From Gluconobacter kanchanaburiensis NBRC 103587 (GTDB lineage Bacteria > Pseudomonadota > Alphaproteobacteria > Acetobacterales > Acetobacteraceae): a DNA stretch of 64,000 nt. The stretch is from contig NZ_BJVA01000005.1 of the NCBI RefSeq assembly GCF_007988905.1, positions 62,001 to 126,000 on the forward strand, given 5' to 3'. Of this stretch, positions 45,603-55,312 are shown one piece after another (the first letter of the stretch is position 1; each line of letters begins with the position of its first letter). The notes under the pieces were generated by a model, which saw only the letters and a program-made list of their open reading frames with translations, was not told the origin of the DNA and made no database searches. The translations under genes were made by a program, and so were the position numbers.

Positions 45603-46619
45603 ATGAGCGATTTCGCGACGATCGATACCCCGGAAGCCGTGACAACTGCCGAGAATGCCTCGGTCCCCACCAGCGCTCTCGGCGCTCCCGATCTCAGGGT
45701 TTCTTCGGCTGAAGTCTTCGGCATCCACACAGACATGCAGGTTCCGGCCTATTCGGTGCGCACCGAGCATGTTCCCGACATCGACCCGTCCTATAAATTC
45801 GACGAGGACACCACACGCGCCATTCTGGCAGGATTTGCCTTCAACCGGCGCGTCATGGTTCAGGGCTTTCATGGCACCGGCAAGTCGTCCCATATCGAGC
45901 AGATCGCCGCACGCCTGAACTGGCCCTGCGTTCGCATCAATCTGGACAGCCACGTTTCGCGGATCGACCTGATCGGCAAAGATGCGATCGTGCTCAAGGA
46001 TGGCAAGCAGGTTACGGAATTTCGCGAAGGTCTGCTGCCCTGGTGCCTCCAGCACCCCTGCGCCCTGATTTTCGACGAATATGACGCAGGGCGTCCGGAC
46101 GTGATGTTCGTCATCCAGCGCGTTCTTGAAGCCGAAGGACATCTGACGCTTCTTGACCAGAACCGCGTCATTCGTCCCAATCCCGCCTTCCGCCTGTTTG
46201 CTACTGCCAATACGGTTGGACTGGGCGACACGACGGGCCTTTATCATGGCACCCAGCAGATCAATCAGGGACAGATGGATCGCTGGAACATCGTCGCCAC
46301 TTTGAACTATCTCCCGCTTGAACAGGAGGTGCGCATCGTCACATCTAAGCTGAAAGTTCCCGCGGATGATGCTGAAGCCACGACGCTTGTGGAACGCATG
46401 GTCGCACTGGCGAACCTGACGCGCGCCGGGTTCATGGCTGGAGACATTTCGACCGTTATGTCCCCCCGCGCGGTTATCGCCTGGGCCGAAAACAACCGTA
46501 TCTTCGATGATGTGGCGTTTTCCTTCCGCCTGACCTTCCTCAACAAATGCGATGAGGCCGAGCGCGGAATTGTGGCGGAATACTATCAGCGCTGCTTTAA
46601 CGCCTCGCCGCTGGCCTGA
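45603..46619 (+). CDS. cobS: Cobaltochelatase subunit CobS (AAA+)
   Basis: CobS is the ATPase subunit of aerobic CobNST cobaltochelatase. The 338-residue AAA+ protein has the Walker [10 protein letters not shown] near residue 95, the Walker B LIFDEYD, and an [13 protein letters not shown] sensor segment. CobS assembles as a ring with CobT. The large CobN subunit is not in this window. cobT starts 4 nt downstream, and the J-domain protein lies 87 bp upstream. Confidence 0.92.
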   Translation: MSDFATIDTPEAVTTAENASVPTSALGAPDLRVSSAEVFGIHTDMQVPAYSVRTEHVPDIDPSYKFDEDTTRAILAGFAFNRRVMVQGFHGTGKSSHIEQIAARLNWPCVRINLDSHVSRIDLIGKDAIVLKDGKQVTEFREGLLPWCLQHPCALIFDEYDAGRPDVMFVIQRVLEAEGHLTLLDQNRVIRPNPAFRLFATANTVGLGDTTGLYHGTQQINQGQMDRWNIVATLNYLPLEQEVRIVTSKLKVPADDAEATTLVERMVALANLTRAGFMAGDISTVMSPRAVIAWAENNRIFDDVAFSFRLTFLNKCDEAERGIVAEYYQRCFNASPLA

Positions 46620-46623
46620 TCCC

Positions 46624-48495
46624 TTGTCCACTCCAAAGACTTCTCCCGGCGACGAGCAGCGGCAGGAACGTTTCCGTCAGGCTACCGTCGCCACATTGCG
46701 GGCCATGGGCGGTGCACCGGAACAGGGCGTGGACTTTCAGGGCGCCGTGAACGGAGGCCGCAAGGATGCGGCACAGGTCGGCAATGTAGAACTGCCCTAC
46801 CTGTCTCGCCACATGCATGACTGGGAAATCCGCAAGATCAGAGGAGCGGCCGATGCCGCCGCGCTGAAAATGCGGTATCACACTGACAGAACAACCAACA
46901 CCCCTGCCGAGCCTCTCGCCCGGCAGGCCTTTGATGCCCTGGAGCAGGCCCGGTGCGAAGTCTATGGCTCGCGCCACATGGCGGGCGTACGCGCCAATCT
47001 GGAACAGCGTGTTGCCCAACAATGTGCCGAACTCGGCTGCAACAGGATGAAAACGCGCGAGGACATGCCCGCTCCTGTTGCGCTCGATCTTCTCGCACGC
47101 GAAGCCATGAGCGGCCATCCCATGCCCGTGCAGGCCGGTACGGCACTTGATGAATGGCGCGCGTCCCTGACTCCTTCTGCCAGGGCAGCACTCGCTGACA
47201 TGGCACGAACCCAGAGCGATCAGACAGCTTTTGCCCGCGCCACGACACGTTTCCTCGGCGCCTGTGAACTCACAATCGTCCCGGATGAAGAGGACGAACA
47301 GACGGCCCCGTCCGATCTACCTTCCGACGAGGAGGAAACGACCGACAGCGAGGCTCCCGAAACCGAAGGTCAGGACCAGCAGGCTCCCGCTGCTACCGAA
47401 GAGGAAGATGGCTATCAGCCGGAAAGTGGCGAAACAGGCCTTTCCGGAGACAGCGAAGCGACCGACGCCGCGGAAATGTCGGAAGACGGTACGGAAGAAG
47501 CTGCGGGCCCCTCCGACCAGCAGGCGGAAACAGGACCGTCTGAGACCCCCAGCACATACCGGACCTATACAACCGATTTCGATGAAGAAGTGAATGCGTC
47601 GGATCTGTGCGACGCGGATGAGCTTGAAAGGTTACGCCAGAAGCTGGATCAGCAGATGTCCCAGCTTCATGGCCTGGTGTCGCGACTGGCGCACCGGTTG
47701 CAACGCCGTCTCATGGCGCAGCAGCAGCGCCGCTGGGAGTTCGAGCAGGAAGAAGGGATTCTCGACGCAGGTCGTCTGTCGCGTGTGGTGACCAACCCGA
47801 CCCTTCCGCTTTCGTGCAAGCATGAATGCGAGACGGAATTCCGCGATACGGTGGTTACCCTTCTGATCGATAATTCCGGGTCGATGCGTGGCCGTCCGAT
47901 TGCTACGGCGGCCATCTGCGGGGACATCCTTGCCCGTACGCTCGAGCGTTGCGGTGTAAAGGTCGAAGTGCTCGGTTTTACGACACGGCAATGGAAAGGC
48001 GGCCAAAGTCGCGAGCGCTGGCTCAAGGCAGACCGCCCTTCCGAGCCCGGCCGCCTGAACGATCTTCGCCATATCATTTACAAGGATGCCGATACGCCCC
48101 TACGGCGCGCCCGGCGCAATCTTGGTCTGATGCTACGCGATGGGCTTCTCAAGGAAAACATCGACGGCGAAGCCTTGCTCTGGGCCTGGAAACGTCTGCG
48201 TCGACGGGCCGAACACCGTCATATCCTAATGGTGATTTCAGATGGAGCTCCGGTGGACGACAGCACATTCTCCGCCAATCCGCACAATTATCTGGAAGAT
48301 CATCTTCGCCAGGTCATTGCACGGATCGAAGCAGATCGGGGTACGGAACTGCTGGCCATCGGCATTGGTCATGATGTGACGCGTTACTATCGAAACAGTG
48401 TCACGATTACCTCAGCCGAAGACCTCGGCGGCACCATGATGGCGCAGCTCAGCGCGCTGTTTGCGCCTGCAACCGGTCGTCCCGCAAGGCGATAA
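46624..48495 (+). CDS. cobT: Cobaltochelatase subunit CobT (VWA domain)
   Basis: This 623-residue protein has an N-terminal helical region and an acidic linker (about 220–310, rich in Glu, Asp, Pro and Ala). A C-terminal VWA domain carries the MIDAS motif [11 protein letters not shown] (about residue 417). CobT partners CobS and recruits CobN. The open frame begins at 46552 inside cobS, but TTG at 46624, 4 nt after the cobS stop, gives [12 protein letters not shown] and is chosen. The end overlaps the convergent decarboxylase by 47 bp. Confidence 0.9.
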   Translation: MSTPKTSPGDEQRQERFRQATVATLRAMGGAPEQGVDFQGAVNGGRKDAAQVGNVELPYLSRHMHDWEIRKIRGAADAAALKMRYHTDRTTNTPAEPLARQAFDALEQARCEVYGSRHMAGVRANLEQRVAQQCAELGCNRMKTREDMPAPVALDLLAREAMSGHPMPVQAGTALDEWRASLTPSARAALADMARTQSDQTAFARATTRFLGACELTIVPDEEDEQTAPSDLPSDEEETTDSEAPETEGQDQQAPAATEEEDGYQPESGETGLSGDSEATDAAEMSEDGTEEAAGPSDQQAETGPSETPSTYRTYTTDFDEEVNASDLCDADELERLRQKLDQQMSQLHGLVSRLAHRLQRRLMAQQQRRWEFEQEEGILDAGRLSRVVTNPTLPLSCKHECETEFRDTVVTLLIDNSGSMRGRPIATAAICGDILARTLERCGVKVEVLGFTTRQWKGGQSRERWLKADRPSEPGRLNDLRHIIYKDADTPLRRARRNLGLMLRDGLLKENIDGEALLWAWKRLRRRAEHRHILMVISDGAPVDDSTFSANPHNYLEDHLRQVIARIEADRGTELLAIGIGHDVTRYYRNSVTITSAEDLGGTMMAQLSALFAPATGRPARR

Positions 48496-49876
48496 GCGCA
48501 TCCAGCATCCGGTTGGTGTGGACGGTTGTGGTCCGGTGATTGACAATCGCTGCCCGCACCGCCAGCCGTCCGTTGATACGCGTCGTGGAAGGGGCGGCGA
48601 TCCCGCTTTCGTGCAGATCCTGCACCAGTTCCGAGACTTCCCTGTCTTCAAGCCCCTCTATTCCGAAGCAGACGATATTGAGCGTTACGGGCGCCAGCAA
48701 GACAAGTCCGTCCGTTTTCTCGATACGCCGGGCCAGGTCACCCGCCACGTCGCAGCAGGCATCCACCATCTCTCCCATCCGTCTGGCGCCATAATGACCA
48801 AGTGTCATCCAGACCTTGAGCGCCCTGAAACCGCGTGACAGATCCGGTCCGAAATCACAGAACCAAGGCGCACCTGCCGCGAGGCCACGGTCTTCCCGTA
48901 CCAGATAATCAAGAGACTGCGCGAAGGCCGCCGCATGTTTTGCGCTGTCCCGCACCAGCACACATCCAGCGTCGTAGGGAACCTGCGCCCATTTATGAAA
49001 ATCGAACGCGAGACTGTCCGCGTTTTCGATGCCGTCAAGCCGAGGCCTGAACCGCTCCGACAGACAGGCCAGGGCACCGAACGCAGCATCGACATGGAGC
49101 CAGAGCCCTGCTGCGCGAGCAACGGCTCCGATCGCCGCCAGATCGTCGATTGCTCCGCAATCAACTGTTCCAGCCGTCCCTGCTACCATGAACGGGACCA
49201 GACCCGCTTTGCGATCTGCCTCGATCATCGTCGCGAGCGCCGTCACATCCATTCGGTGATCGGACATTACAGGCACACGGCGCAGAGCACTGCTCCCCAG
49301 GCCCGCCAGATCGAACGCCCTCGGAAGACAGCCATGGGCAGTCGTGGCGGCATAACCAACCAGCCCACGATTGCCGAGACCGTCCTGCCGGATGGCCAGA
49401 TCCTGCGCCCGGCTTGCAGCAATCACCCCAATGAAATTGGCCATTGACGAACCGGTCACCAGACAGCCGGACCCGCTCTGCGGCATACCCGTCATCTGCA
49501 GAGCCCAGCGGATCACCTCCCGCTCGACTTCGATCGGCGCATGATCACGGCCACCACAATTGGCGTTCAGGCCTGCAGCCAGCATTTCGGCCAGCATCCC
49601 CACGGGCGTACCAGCACCATGGACCCAGCCCATGAAGCCAGGATGGGTATTGCCCACCCCGTAAGGCACAACGAGGTCACGATAGCGTTCATACAGATCA
49701 TCAAGTGAATGACCATTTTCGGGAAGCCCTTCTTTAAGAGCCTGCCGCGCCGCGGACGGCATGGGCCTCCAGACCGGTCCCTCGCCGACATGCTCCATGC
49801 GGTCGAAAACCTCATCCAGCATGCGATGTCCGATCTCGCGTATGTCACGCCAGTTCGCAGGGTCCAGTCCGGCCAT
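48449..49876 (-). CDS. Pyridoxal-dependent aromatic amino-acid decarboxylase family protein
   Basis: This 475-residue group II PLP decarboxylase resembles aromatic L-amino-acid/tyrosine decarboxylases. It has the [11 protein letters not shown] and [11 protein letters not shown] segments, the latter with the Schiff-base Lys, and an N-terminal [10 protein letters not shown]. It may convert L-Dopa, tyrosine, tryptophan or a related amino acid. Specificity is not readable. It converges on cobT and starts alone, so it is likely monocistronic. Confidence 0.88.
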   Translation of the reverse strand: MAGLDPANWRDIREIGHRMLDEVFDRMEHVGEGPVWRPMPSAARQALKEGLPENGHSLDDLYERYRDLVVPYGVGNTHPGFMGWVHGAGTPVGMLAEMLAAGLNANCGGRDHAPIEVEREVIRWALQMTGMPQSGSGCLVTGSSMANFIGVIAASRAQDLAIRQDGLGNRGLVGYAATTAHGCLPRAFDLAGLGSSALRRVPVMSDHRMDVTALATMIEADRKAGLVPFMVAGTAGTVDCGAIDDLAAIGAVARAAGLWLHVDAAFGALACLSERFRPRLDGIENADSLAFDFHKWAQVPYDAGCVLVRDSAKHAAAFAQSLDYLVREDRGLAAGAPWFCDFGPDLSRGFRALKVWMTLGHYGARRMGEMVDACCDVAGDLARRIEKTDGLVLLAPVTLNIVCFGIEGLEDREVSELVQDLHESGIAAPSTTRINGRLAVRAAIVNHRTTTVHTNRMLDALIALRDDRLQAQTAR

Positions 49877-49953
49877 GAGTCATCCCCTCACCTGAAATCC
49901 ATCAGGTGCCTGCGATACAGGGGCGCTTCCGGAATGTCACGCCTGCGACGATA

Positions 49954-50781
49954 TCAGAACAGAGCTGAATACAAGGTCGAGCCGCTGCTACTGCCCGAAT
50001 CTCCCGTGAACAGAGACAGGATACCTGTTGTTGAGCCGTCGCCCCCGTAAAGGGTCAACATGCTTGCCGGTGTCGTGGTCGCCGTAGGGTGGATCTGAAG
50101 CATGGCCAGGTATTGCTGGGCAAACTGCTGGATGCCCTTGGTGGTGCTGAGTTTGGACAGATCCAGCTTTGATCCGAGAAGACGGACCTGCTGGTCGTAA
50201 TCCAGCGCTCCAAACTGAGTCGTATCAAATCCCGACACCACTTCCGCTACTTTGAGGAGCTTTGGATCGGACATCACGTTTGCAAGCGTCATGTCTGTTG
50301 TTGCCGTTCGCGTAAAATACAAGGCATCTCCCAGCCCTGGCGTATCCTTCTGAAGACTGCCTTCATAGCTGTTCGTCAGATAGCTCTGGGTAATGCTGTT
50401 GACTGTGTCGGCAGAGGCAAGCGGCGACGTCGACCAGTCCGAAAAGGCTTTTGCAAAAGCTTTCCATGACGAGTTCCCACTGGTCTGCGCCAGTGAGGTC
50501 GAGGACGCAGGGTTCTGGGTCATCAGCTTCTGAATAACGGCCGTCTCACCGATGGCCGACGACATCCCGTAAGCCCCGAGCACCACCTTGAGAGCCTTAT
50601 AGTTCTTCAGGAGCTGTTCCGGCGTCTTGATCGAAGCGGCATCCTGTTTGAACGCTGTTACGGCCTGCTGGGTGGAAATGCTTGTTTTTTCCCACTTGTT
50701 CGCTGAAGAATCCTCATTCTTGATGATGGAGAGGTACTGCGGAATTGCGGGCATAGCGGAAATTGACGACGACACGCGCAT
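49954..50781 (-). CDS. DUF1217 protein (flagellum-associated family)
   Basis: This 275-residue protein begins with helical, Ser/Thr-rich sequence and contains the DUF1217 blocks (WEKTSISTQQAVTAFKQDAASIKTPEQLL, VLGAYGMSSAIG). DUF1217 proteins are usually found in alphaproteobacterial flagellar clusters and include hook-like or flagellar-secreted proteins. Here the gene stands alone: no flagellar gene is in the window. It has no classical signal peptide, which suits export through a flagellar type III apparatus. That is inference. Confidence 0.7.
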   Translation of the reverse strand: MRVSSSISAMPAIPQYLSIIKNEDSSANKWEKTSISTQQAVTAFKQDAASIKTPEQLLKNYKALKVVLGAYGMSSAIGETAVIQKLMTQNPASSTSLAQTSGNSSWKAFAKAFSDWSTSPLASADTVNSITQSYLTNSYEGSLQKDTPGLGDALYFTRTATTDMTLANVMSDPKLLKVAEVVSGFDTTQFGALDYDQQVRLLGSKLDLSKLSTTKGIQQFAQQYLAMLQIHPTATTTPASMLTLYGGDGSTTGILSLFTGDSGSSSGSTLYSALF

Positions 50782-50878
50782 TTCTCCGAAAAAGGAGTGG
50801 GTCCGTCACTTTATCTCCGCATTCCCTAATATAGTCTTAATACCTCCCGTTCTCCCCTTTTGACCCCGGAATGCCTGC

Positions 50879-51742
50879 ATGACCAATCCTTTCAAGCTGT
50901 TTGCACTAACGGCTATTCTACTGACACCGGGCGTTGCCTGCGCGTCTACCCTGCCTGGCGTTCCGGCGTCCTGCTTCAGCTATGAGCTTGGCGGAACGCG
51001 GCAGAGCCCGCATGCGCTGACGGCGACCTCACTACACGCCACACTGACCGGCACCGACATCACACTGGACATCAAGGGAATCACTGTTGCGGACCCGTCC
51101 GGTCATGTGGAGACGGCGACGCTGGAGCGTTTCAACGCCGTGGCAGCCTATGCTGCTCTAAGTGCATTTCGCGGCGGTATCAGCGGGGCCTGTCAGGGGC
51201 AGAGCCTTGGCATTAAAAGCGACGACATCCGTCCCGGAACCCCTCAGGCTACATGGTCGAACGTCAGTCTGAACCGTCCGGGACATGGCATGACGATCCA
51301 CAAGGCCTCCATCCAGGCGGTTCAAACGACACCAGATCTGCGGCTCAAGGTCGAAGGGATGGGCATCCACGACACCAAACAGCCTCTCATGCCCACGCAA
51401 CTTTCGGCGGATCTGACGGTTCAGGGGCTCGACACCGCGCGTCAACAGATCACGATAAACGCCTTACATGCCGTCTCGGGCAGCAGCGCCATCGACGGCA
51501 AAGGCACCATCGAGCCCGGCGCAACAGCCTCCACGTCAGCGGCGGACCTGCATGTCAGCGTCACGAATGTCGAAACGCTAATCGGCGAAATTCGTGACAC
51601 GGCTCCTAAAAAGGTTGTGGCCGCGCTCACGATCGCTCGCCTGATGGGCCGTCAGAGCGGAGACGCAACCCTGTGGGACATCGGGCTGAGCGGTGGTGTC
51701 GTCACCGTCAACCGGATCCCGCTGCCGTTCTCAGTCCCCTGA
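50879..51742 (+). CDS. Exported protein of unknown function
   Basis: This 287-residue protein has an N-terminal signal peptide (MTNPFKLFALTAILLTPGVACAS) and two cysteines in the early mature region. The mature part reads as β-rich, Gly/Ser/Thr-rich repeats, ending DATLWDIGLSGGVVTVNRIPLP. This recalls the AsmA/DUF2125-type periplasmic proteins only in style. I do not assign a function. Its 3' end overlaps the convergent mfd gene by 12 bp. Confidence 0.65.
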   Translation: MTNPFKLFALTAILLTPGVACASTLPGVPASCFSYELGGTRQSPHALTATSLHATLTGTDITLDIKGITVADPSGHVETATLERFNAVAAYAALSAFRGGISGACQGQSLGIKSDDIRPGTPQATWSNVSLNRPGHGMTIHKASIQAVQTTPDLRLKVEGMGIHDTKQPLMPTQLSADLTVQGLDTARQQITINALHAVSGSSAIDGKGTIEPGATASTSAADLHVSVTNVETLIGEIRDTAPKKVVAALTIARLMGRQSGDATLWDIGLSGGVVTVNRIPLPFSVP

Positions 51743-54700
51743 TTTTTCAGTTTCAAGCTTGCGGATCATCTTGCACAGGACGGTCGTGACCTTCTTGGCA
51801 TAGCCAATACGGGTCGCATTCGTCATCTCGCGGATGACCGCAAGCTTATGATCGGGACGGATCTTGACGCCCGACTCCTTTTTCCGCGTCGCCCAGTCGA
51901 TCAGGGCCGCCGGATTGCCGAAACGGTTCCGACGGAACTGGATCACCATGCCTTTCGGACCGGTCTCCAGACGCTCCACTCCTGCTTCACGGCACAGACG
52001 CTTGATCAGAACCACATCAAGCAGATTGCCCACTTCCGGCGGAAGCAATCCGAAACGGTCTACAAGCTCCGCACGCATCGCCTCGACCTCGGCTTCGTTC
52101 GTCAGCGAGGCAATCCGCCGGTAAAGTCCCAGACGCACCGGCAGATCCGGCACATAGGCTTCGGGGATCAGCACAGGCAGGCCCAGAATGATGGTCGGTG
52201 TCCAACTGTCGTCGTCATCCTGACGTTTGCCGCGTTCACGACGCAGATCAACCACAGCGTCTTCCAGCATCTGCTGATAGAGTTCGATCCCCACTTCCTT
52301 GATATGCCCGGACTGCTCATCTCCCAGCAGGTTGCCCGCACCTCGCAGATCCAGATCATGGGACGCCAGCGTGAACCCGGCACCAAGCGAATCCAGCGTC
52401 TGCATGATCTCAAGCCGCTTTTCCGACGATGCCGAGAGCGGGCGCGTCTGCGGCCAGGTCAGATACGCATAACCGCGCTGCTTGCCACGCCCCACACGCC
52501 CGCGAAGCTGATAGAGCTGCCCCAGACCGAACATGTCCGCACGGTGGATGATGATCGTATTCACGCTGGGCATATCCAGTCCGCTTTCCACGATATTGGT
52601 GGAGAGCAGGATGTCGTATTTTCCGTCCGCGAACTCCGTCATGACCCGTTCGAGTTCGGTCGGCGTCAGGCGACCATGCGCCTGTACGGTTTTGGCGTCC
52701 GGTACGATTTCAGCCAGACGTTCGGCCATCCTGTCCATATCCGCCAGACGCGGCACGACACAGAAGACTTGTCCACCACGGAAGCGTTCACGCTGGATCG
52801 CCTCACGAATCATGACGCTGTCGAACGGCGTGATGAACGTCCGCACCGCCAGACGGTCCGTCGGCGGGGTCGCGATCAGGCTCATTTCCCGCACGCCGGA
52901 GAGCGAAAGCTGAAGCGTTCTGGGCAGCGGCGTGGCGGAGAGCGTCAGGACATGCACGTCTTCGCGCAGCGCTTTGAGGCGTTCCTTGTGAGAGACGCCG
53001 AAATGCTGTTCTTCGTCGATGATCAGCAGGCCCAGACGCTCGAACGCCACGGTCTTGGCCAGCAATGCATGGGTGCCGACGACGATATCCACCGTGCCGT
53101 TCGCCATGCCCTCGCGCACCTTCGTGGCTTCCTTAGGTGTTACGAGACGCGAAAGCTGCACTACATTGACCGGAAAGCCCTCGAAACGTGCTGTGAAGCT
53201 CCGGAAATGCTGGCGGGCAAGCAGCGTCGTGGGCACCACGACCGCGACCTGCATCCCTGAAAGCGCGGCCACAAACGCGGCCCGAAGGGCGACTTCCGTC
53301 TTGCCGAAACCAACATCACCACAGACCAGACGATCCATCGGCCGCCCGGCGCTCATGTCCTCGAGCACATCCGCAATCGCGCGGGACTGATCTTCGGTCT
53401 CCACAAACGGGAAGCGCGCGCAGAACTCATCCCACAGCCCCTCGGCCGGTGCGAGCGTCGGCGCGTCCCTCAGCGCACGGGCCGCAGCTGTCTTGATCAG
53501 TTCGCCGGCCATCACCCGGATGCGGGACTTCATCTTGGCCTTGCGCGCCTGCCAGGCCGTTCCACCCAGCTTGTCGAGCTGAACCCCGGTCTGTTCAGAG
53601 CCGAAGCGGCTCAGAAGTTCGATATTCTCAACCGGCAGGAGAAGCCGCTGCTCCCCATCATAGAGAATCGACAGGTAATCATGCGCGACCCGACCTTCGA
53701 CGACTGTCTCCAGCCCGACATAACGCCCGATTCCATAATCCGAATGGACGACCAGATCGCCTTCCGCAATCTCGCCAACCTGCGAGATGAACTGCTCGCC
53801 ACGCTTGCGGCGGCGCGGCGGACGCGAAATCCGCTCACCCAGCAGATCCTGCTCGGAGACGAAGCACAGACGGTCCGAGACGAAACCGCGTTCCAGCCCC
53901 AACGTCAGCAGGCCGGTCGTGCCTTTCGGCATTCCGGCAGCTTCAGGCCAGTCTTCATACGCCGCCGCCGTGACGCCATGCTCCGCCAGCAGATGCGAAA
54001 TCCGCTCTCGTGAGCCACGGCTCCAGGCCGTGACGTATGTGCGCCGTCCGGCTTCGGCCCAGGTTTTCACCTGCTGGCCGAAAGCCTCGAACATCCCTGC
54101 CCGCGTTCCGTCCTTGGCACGCGCAAACAGCGGACCCGGCCGATAGCCCGCATCCACGCCATGCGCCGTATCCGGCATGGCGAACGCATTGAGAATGACG
54201 GACGGCACATTCGCCAGCATCGATTCCCAGCCATGCGTATCCAGATAGAGCCGGTGCGGCGGCAGCGGACGGTACGGGATTTCCCCTTCGCGCGTCGGAA
54301 CGCGCCGGGCCTGATAATGGTCGGCGATCATGTCCAGCCGGGCCTTCAGGATCTCGGGGGCGTGCTGATCGAAACTGACGGCGCCGCCGGGCAAATAATC
54401 CAGCAGTGTTTCCATCTGGTGCCCGTCACCGTCGTGGAACAACGGTAGATAGTGTTCAAGGCCTGGATAGCGACGCCCATCCGAGACGTTCTCGTAGATC
54501 GTATCGGAGGTTGCCGCAGGACCGAAAAGATCGCGCCAACCGGTACGGAAGCGGCTGATGCCGTCAGGACCCAGCGAAAATTCGGAGACTGGACGCAGTT
54601 CGAAGCGTTTCAGGGTCTCGGTGGAGCGTTGCGTTCCCACATCGAACGAGCGGATATTCTCCACTTCGTCTCCAAACAGGTCCAGCCGGATCGGATCGCT

Positions 54701-55249
54701 TTCACCCGCCGGGAACAGATCGAAGATCCCACCCCGCGTCGCGAACTCACCCGCCTCCATGACCGTGTCGGTCCTGGTGTAGCCATTGGCAACCAGCAGT
54801 TCGATCAGCATGGCCTGGTCGAGGCTTTCACCTGTCTTCACGCTGATGGACTGTCCGCGAAATGCCGAACGCGGCGGCACACGCTGCACCAGACTATGAA
54901 CCGTCGTCAGAACAATACGTCGCGCCTTGGTGGGTTCCAGCAGACGACAGAGCGTCCCGGCCCGTTCAGCGATCAGAACCGGGTTGGGAGAAACACGATC
55001 GTAAGGCAGGCAGTCCCAGGCGGGCAAACGCAGGACTTCGACTTCCGGCATCAACCACGTGAGCATATCCGCGAGCACAGCCACAGCCGCATCATCACGC
55101 GCCACATGCAGCAGAGGTCCGGCATGTTCGGCCAGACGCTGACGAAGCAGAAAGGCGACACTGCCATCGGGAACACCCCAGACGGTCGGTCCGAAAGAGG
55201 CCAGAGGCATTTCACGGATCATGGTTTCGTTTTGTTCCATTCTGTTCAT
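51731..55249 (-). CDS. mfd: Transcription-repair coupling factor
   Basis: Mfd removes stalled RNA polymerase and recruits UvrA. The 1172-residue protein has UvrB-homology domains at its N-terminus and an RNA-polymerase-interacting domain with LVVHSDYGIGRYVGLE near residue 510. SF2 translocase motifs follow (GDVGFGKTEVALRAAF, DEEQHFGV, a QLRGRVGRG helicase motif VI) before the C-terminal TRCF domain. The length is normal. Its start lies 63 bp from the divergent recG start. Confidence 0.97.
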   Translation of the reverse strand: MNRMEQNETMIREMPLASFGPTVWGVPDGSVAFLLRQRLAEHAGPLLHVARDDAAVAVLADMLTWLMPEVEVLRLPAWDCLPYDRVSPNPVLIAERAGTLCRLLEPTKARRIVLTTVHSLVQRVPPRSAFRGQSISVKTGESLDQAMLIELLVANGYTRTDTVMEAGEFATRGGIFDLFPAGESDPIRLDLFGDEVENIRSFDVGTQRSTETLKRFELRPVSEFSLGPDGISRFRTGWRDLFGPAATSDTIYENVSDGRRYPGLEHYLPLFHDGDGHQMETLLDYLPGGAVSFDQHAPEILKARLDMIADHYQARRVPTREGEIPYRPLPPHRLYLDTHGWESMLANVPSVILNAFAMPDTAHGVDAGYRPGPLFARAKDGTRAGMFEAFGQQVKTWAEAGRRTYVTAWSRGSRERISHLLAEHGVTAAAYEDWPEAAGMPKGTTGLLTLGLERGFVSDRLCFVSEQDLLGERISRPPRRRKRGEQFISQVGEIAEGDLVVHSDYGIGRYVGLETVVEGRVAHDYLSILYDGEQRLLLPVENIELLSRFGSEQTGVQLDKLGGTAWQARKAKMKSRIRVMAGELIKTAAARALRDAPTLAPAEGLWDEFCARFPFVETEDQSRAIADVLEDMSAGRPMDRLVCGDVGFGKTEVALRAAFVAALSGMQVAVVVPTTLLARQHFRSFTARFEGFPVNVVQLSRLVTPKEATKVREGMANGTVDIVVGTHALLAKTVAFERLGLLIIDEEQHFGVSHKERLKALREDVHVLTLSATPLPRTLQLSLSGVREMSLIATPPTDRLAVRTFITPFDSVMIREAIQRERFRGGQVFCVVPRLADMDRMAERLAEIVPDAKTVQAHGRLTPTELERVMTEFADGKYDILLSTNIVESGLDMPSVNTIIIHRADMFGLGQLYQLRGRVGRGKQRGYAYLTWPQTRPLSASSEKRLEIMQTLDSLGAGFTLASHDLDLRGAGNLLGDEQSGHIKEVGIELYQQMLEDAVVDLRRERGKRQDDDDSWTPTIILGLPVLIPEAYVPDLPVRLGLYRRIASLTNEAEVEAMRAELVDRFGLLPPEVGNLLDVVLIKRLCREAGVERLETGPKGMVIQFRRNRFGNPAALIDWATRKKESGVKIRPDHKLAVIREMTNATRIGYAKKVTTVLCKMIRKLETEKSGD

Positions 55250-55312
55250 GCCCTATACCTGCCGTTCCATCGCCTGTCAGCCCGAGGAGCACGGGAAGCG
55301 CCCGTTGTCACG

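Noticed and set aside
45540-46631. A 363-codon leftward frame over cobS
   Set aside because: Antisense to cobS, which has intact Walker motifs.
51848-53260. A 470-codon rightward frame over mfd
   Set aside because: Antisense to mfd helicase motifs and Arg/His/Gln-rich like a shadow frame.
54452-55312. The upstream 287 codons of the long recG frame
   Set aside because: They are antisense to the mfd N-terminus. RecG family similarity begins only after 55313.
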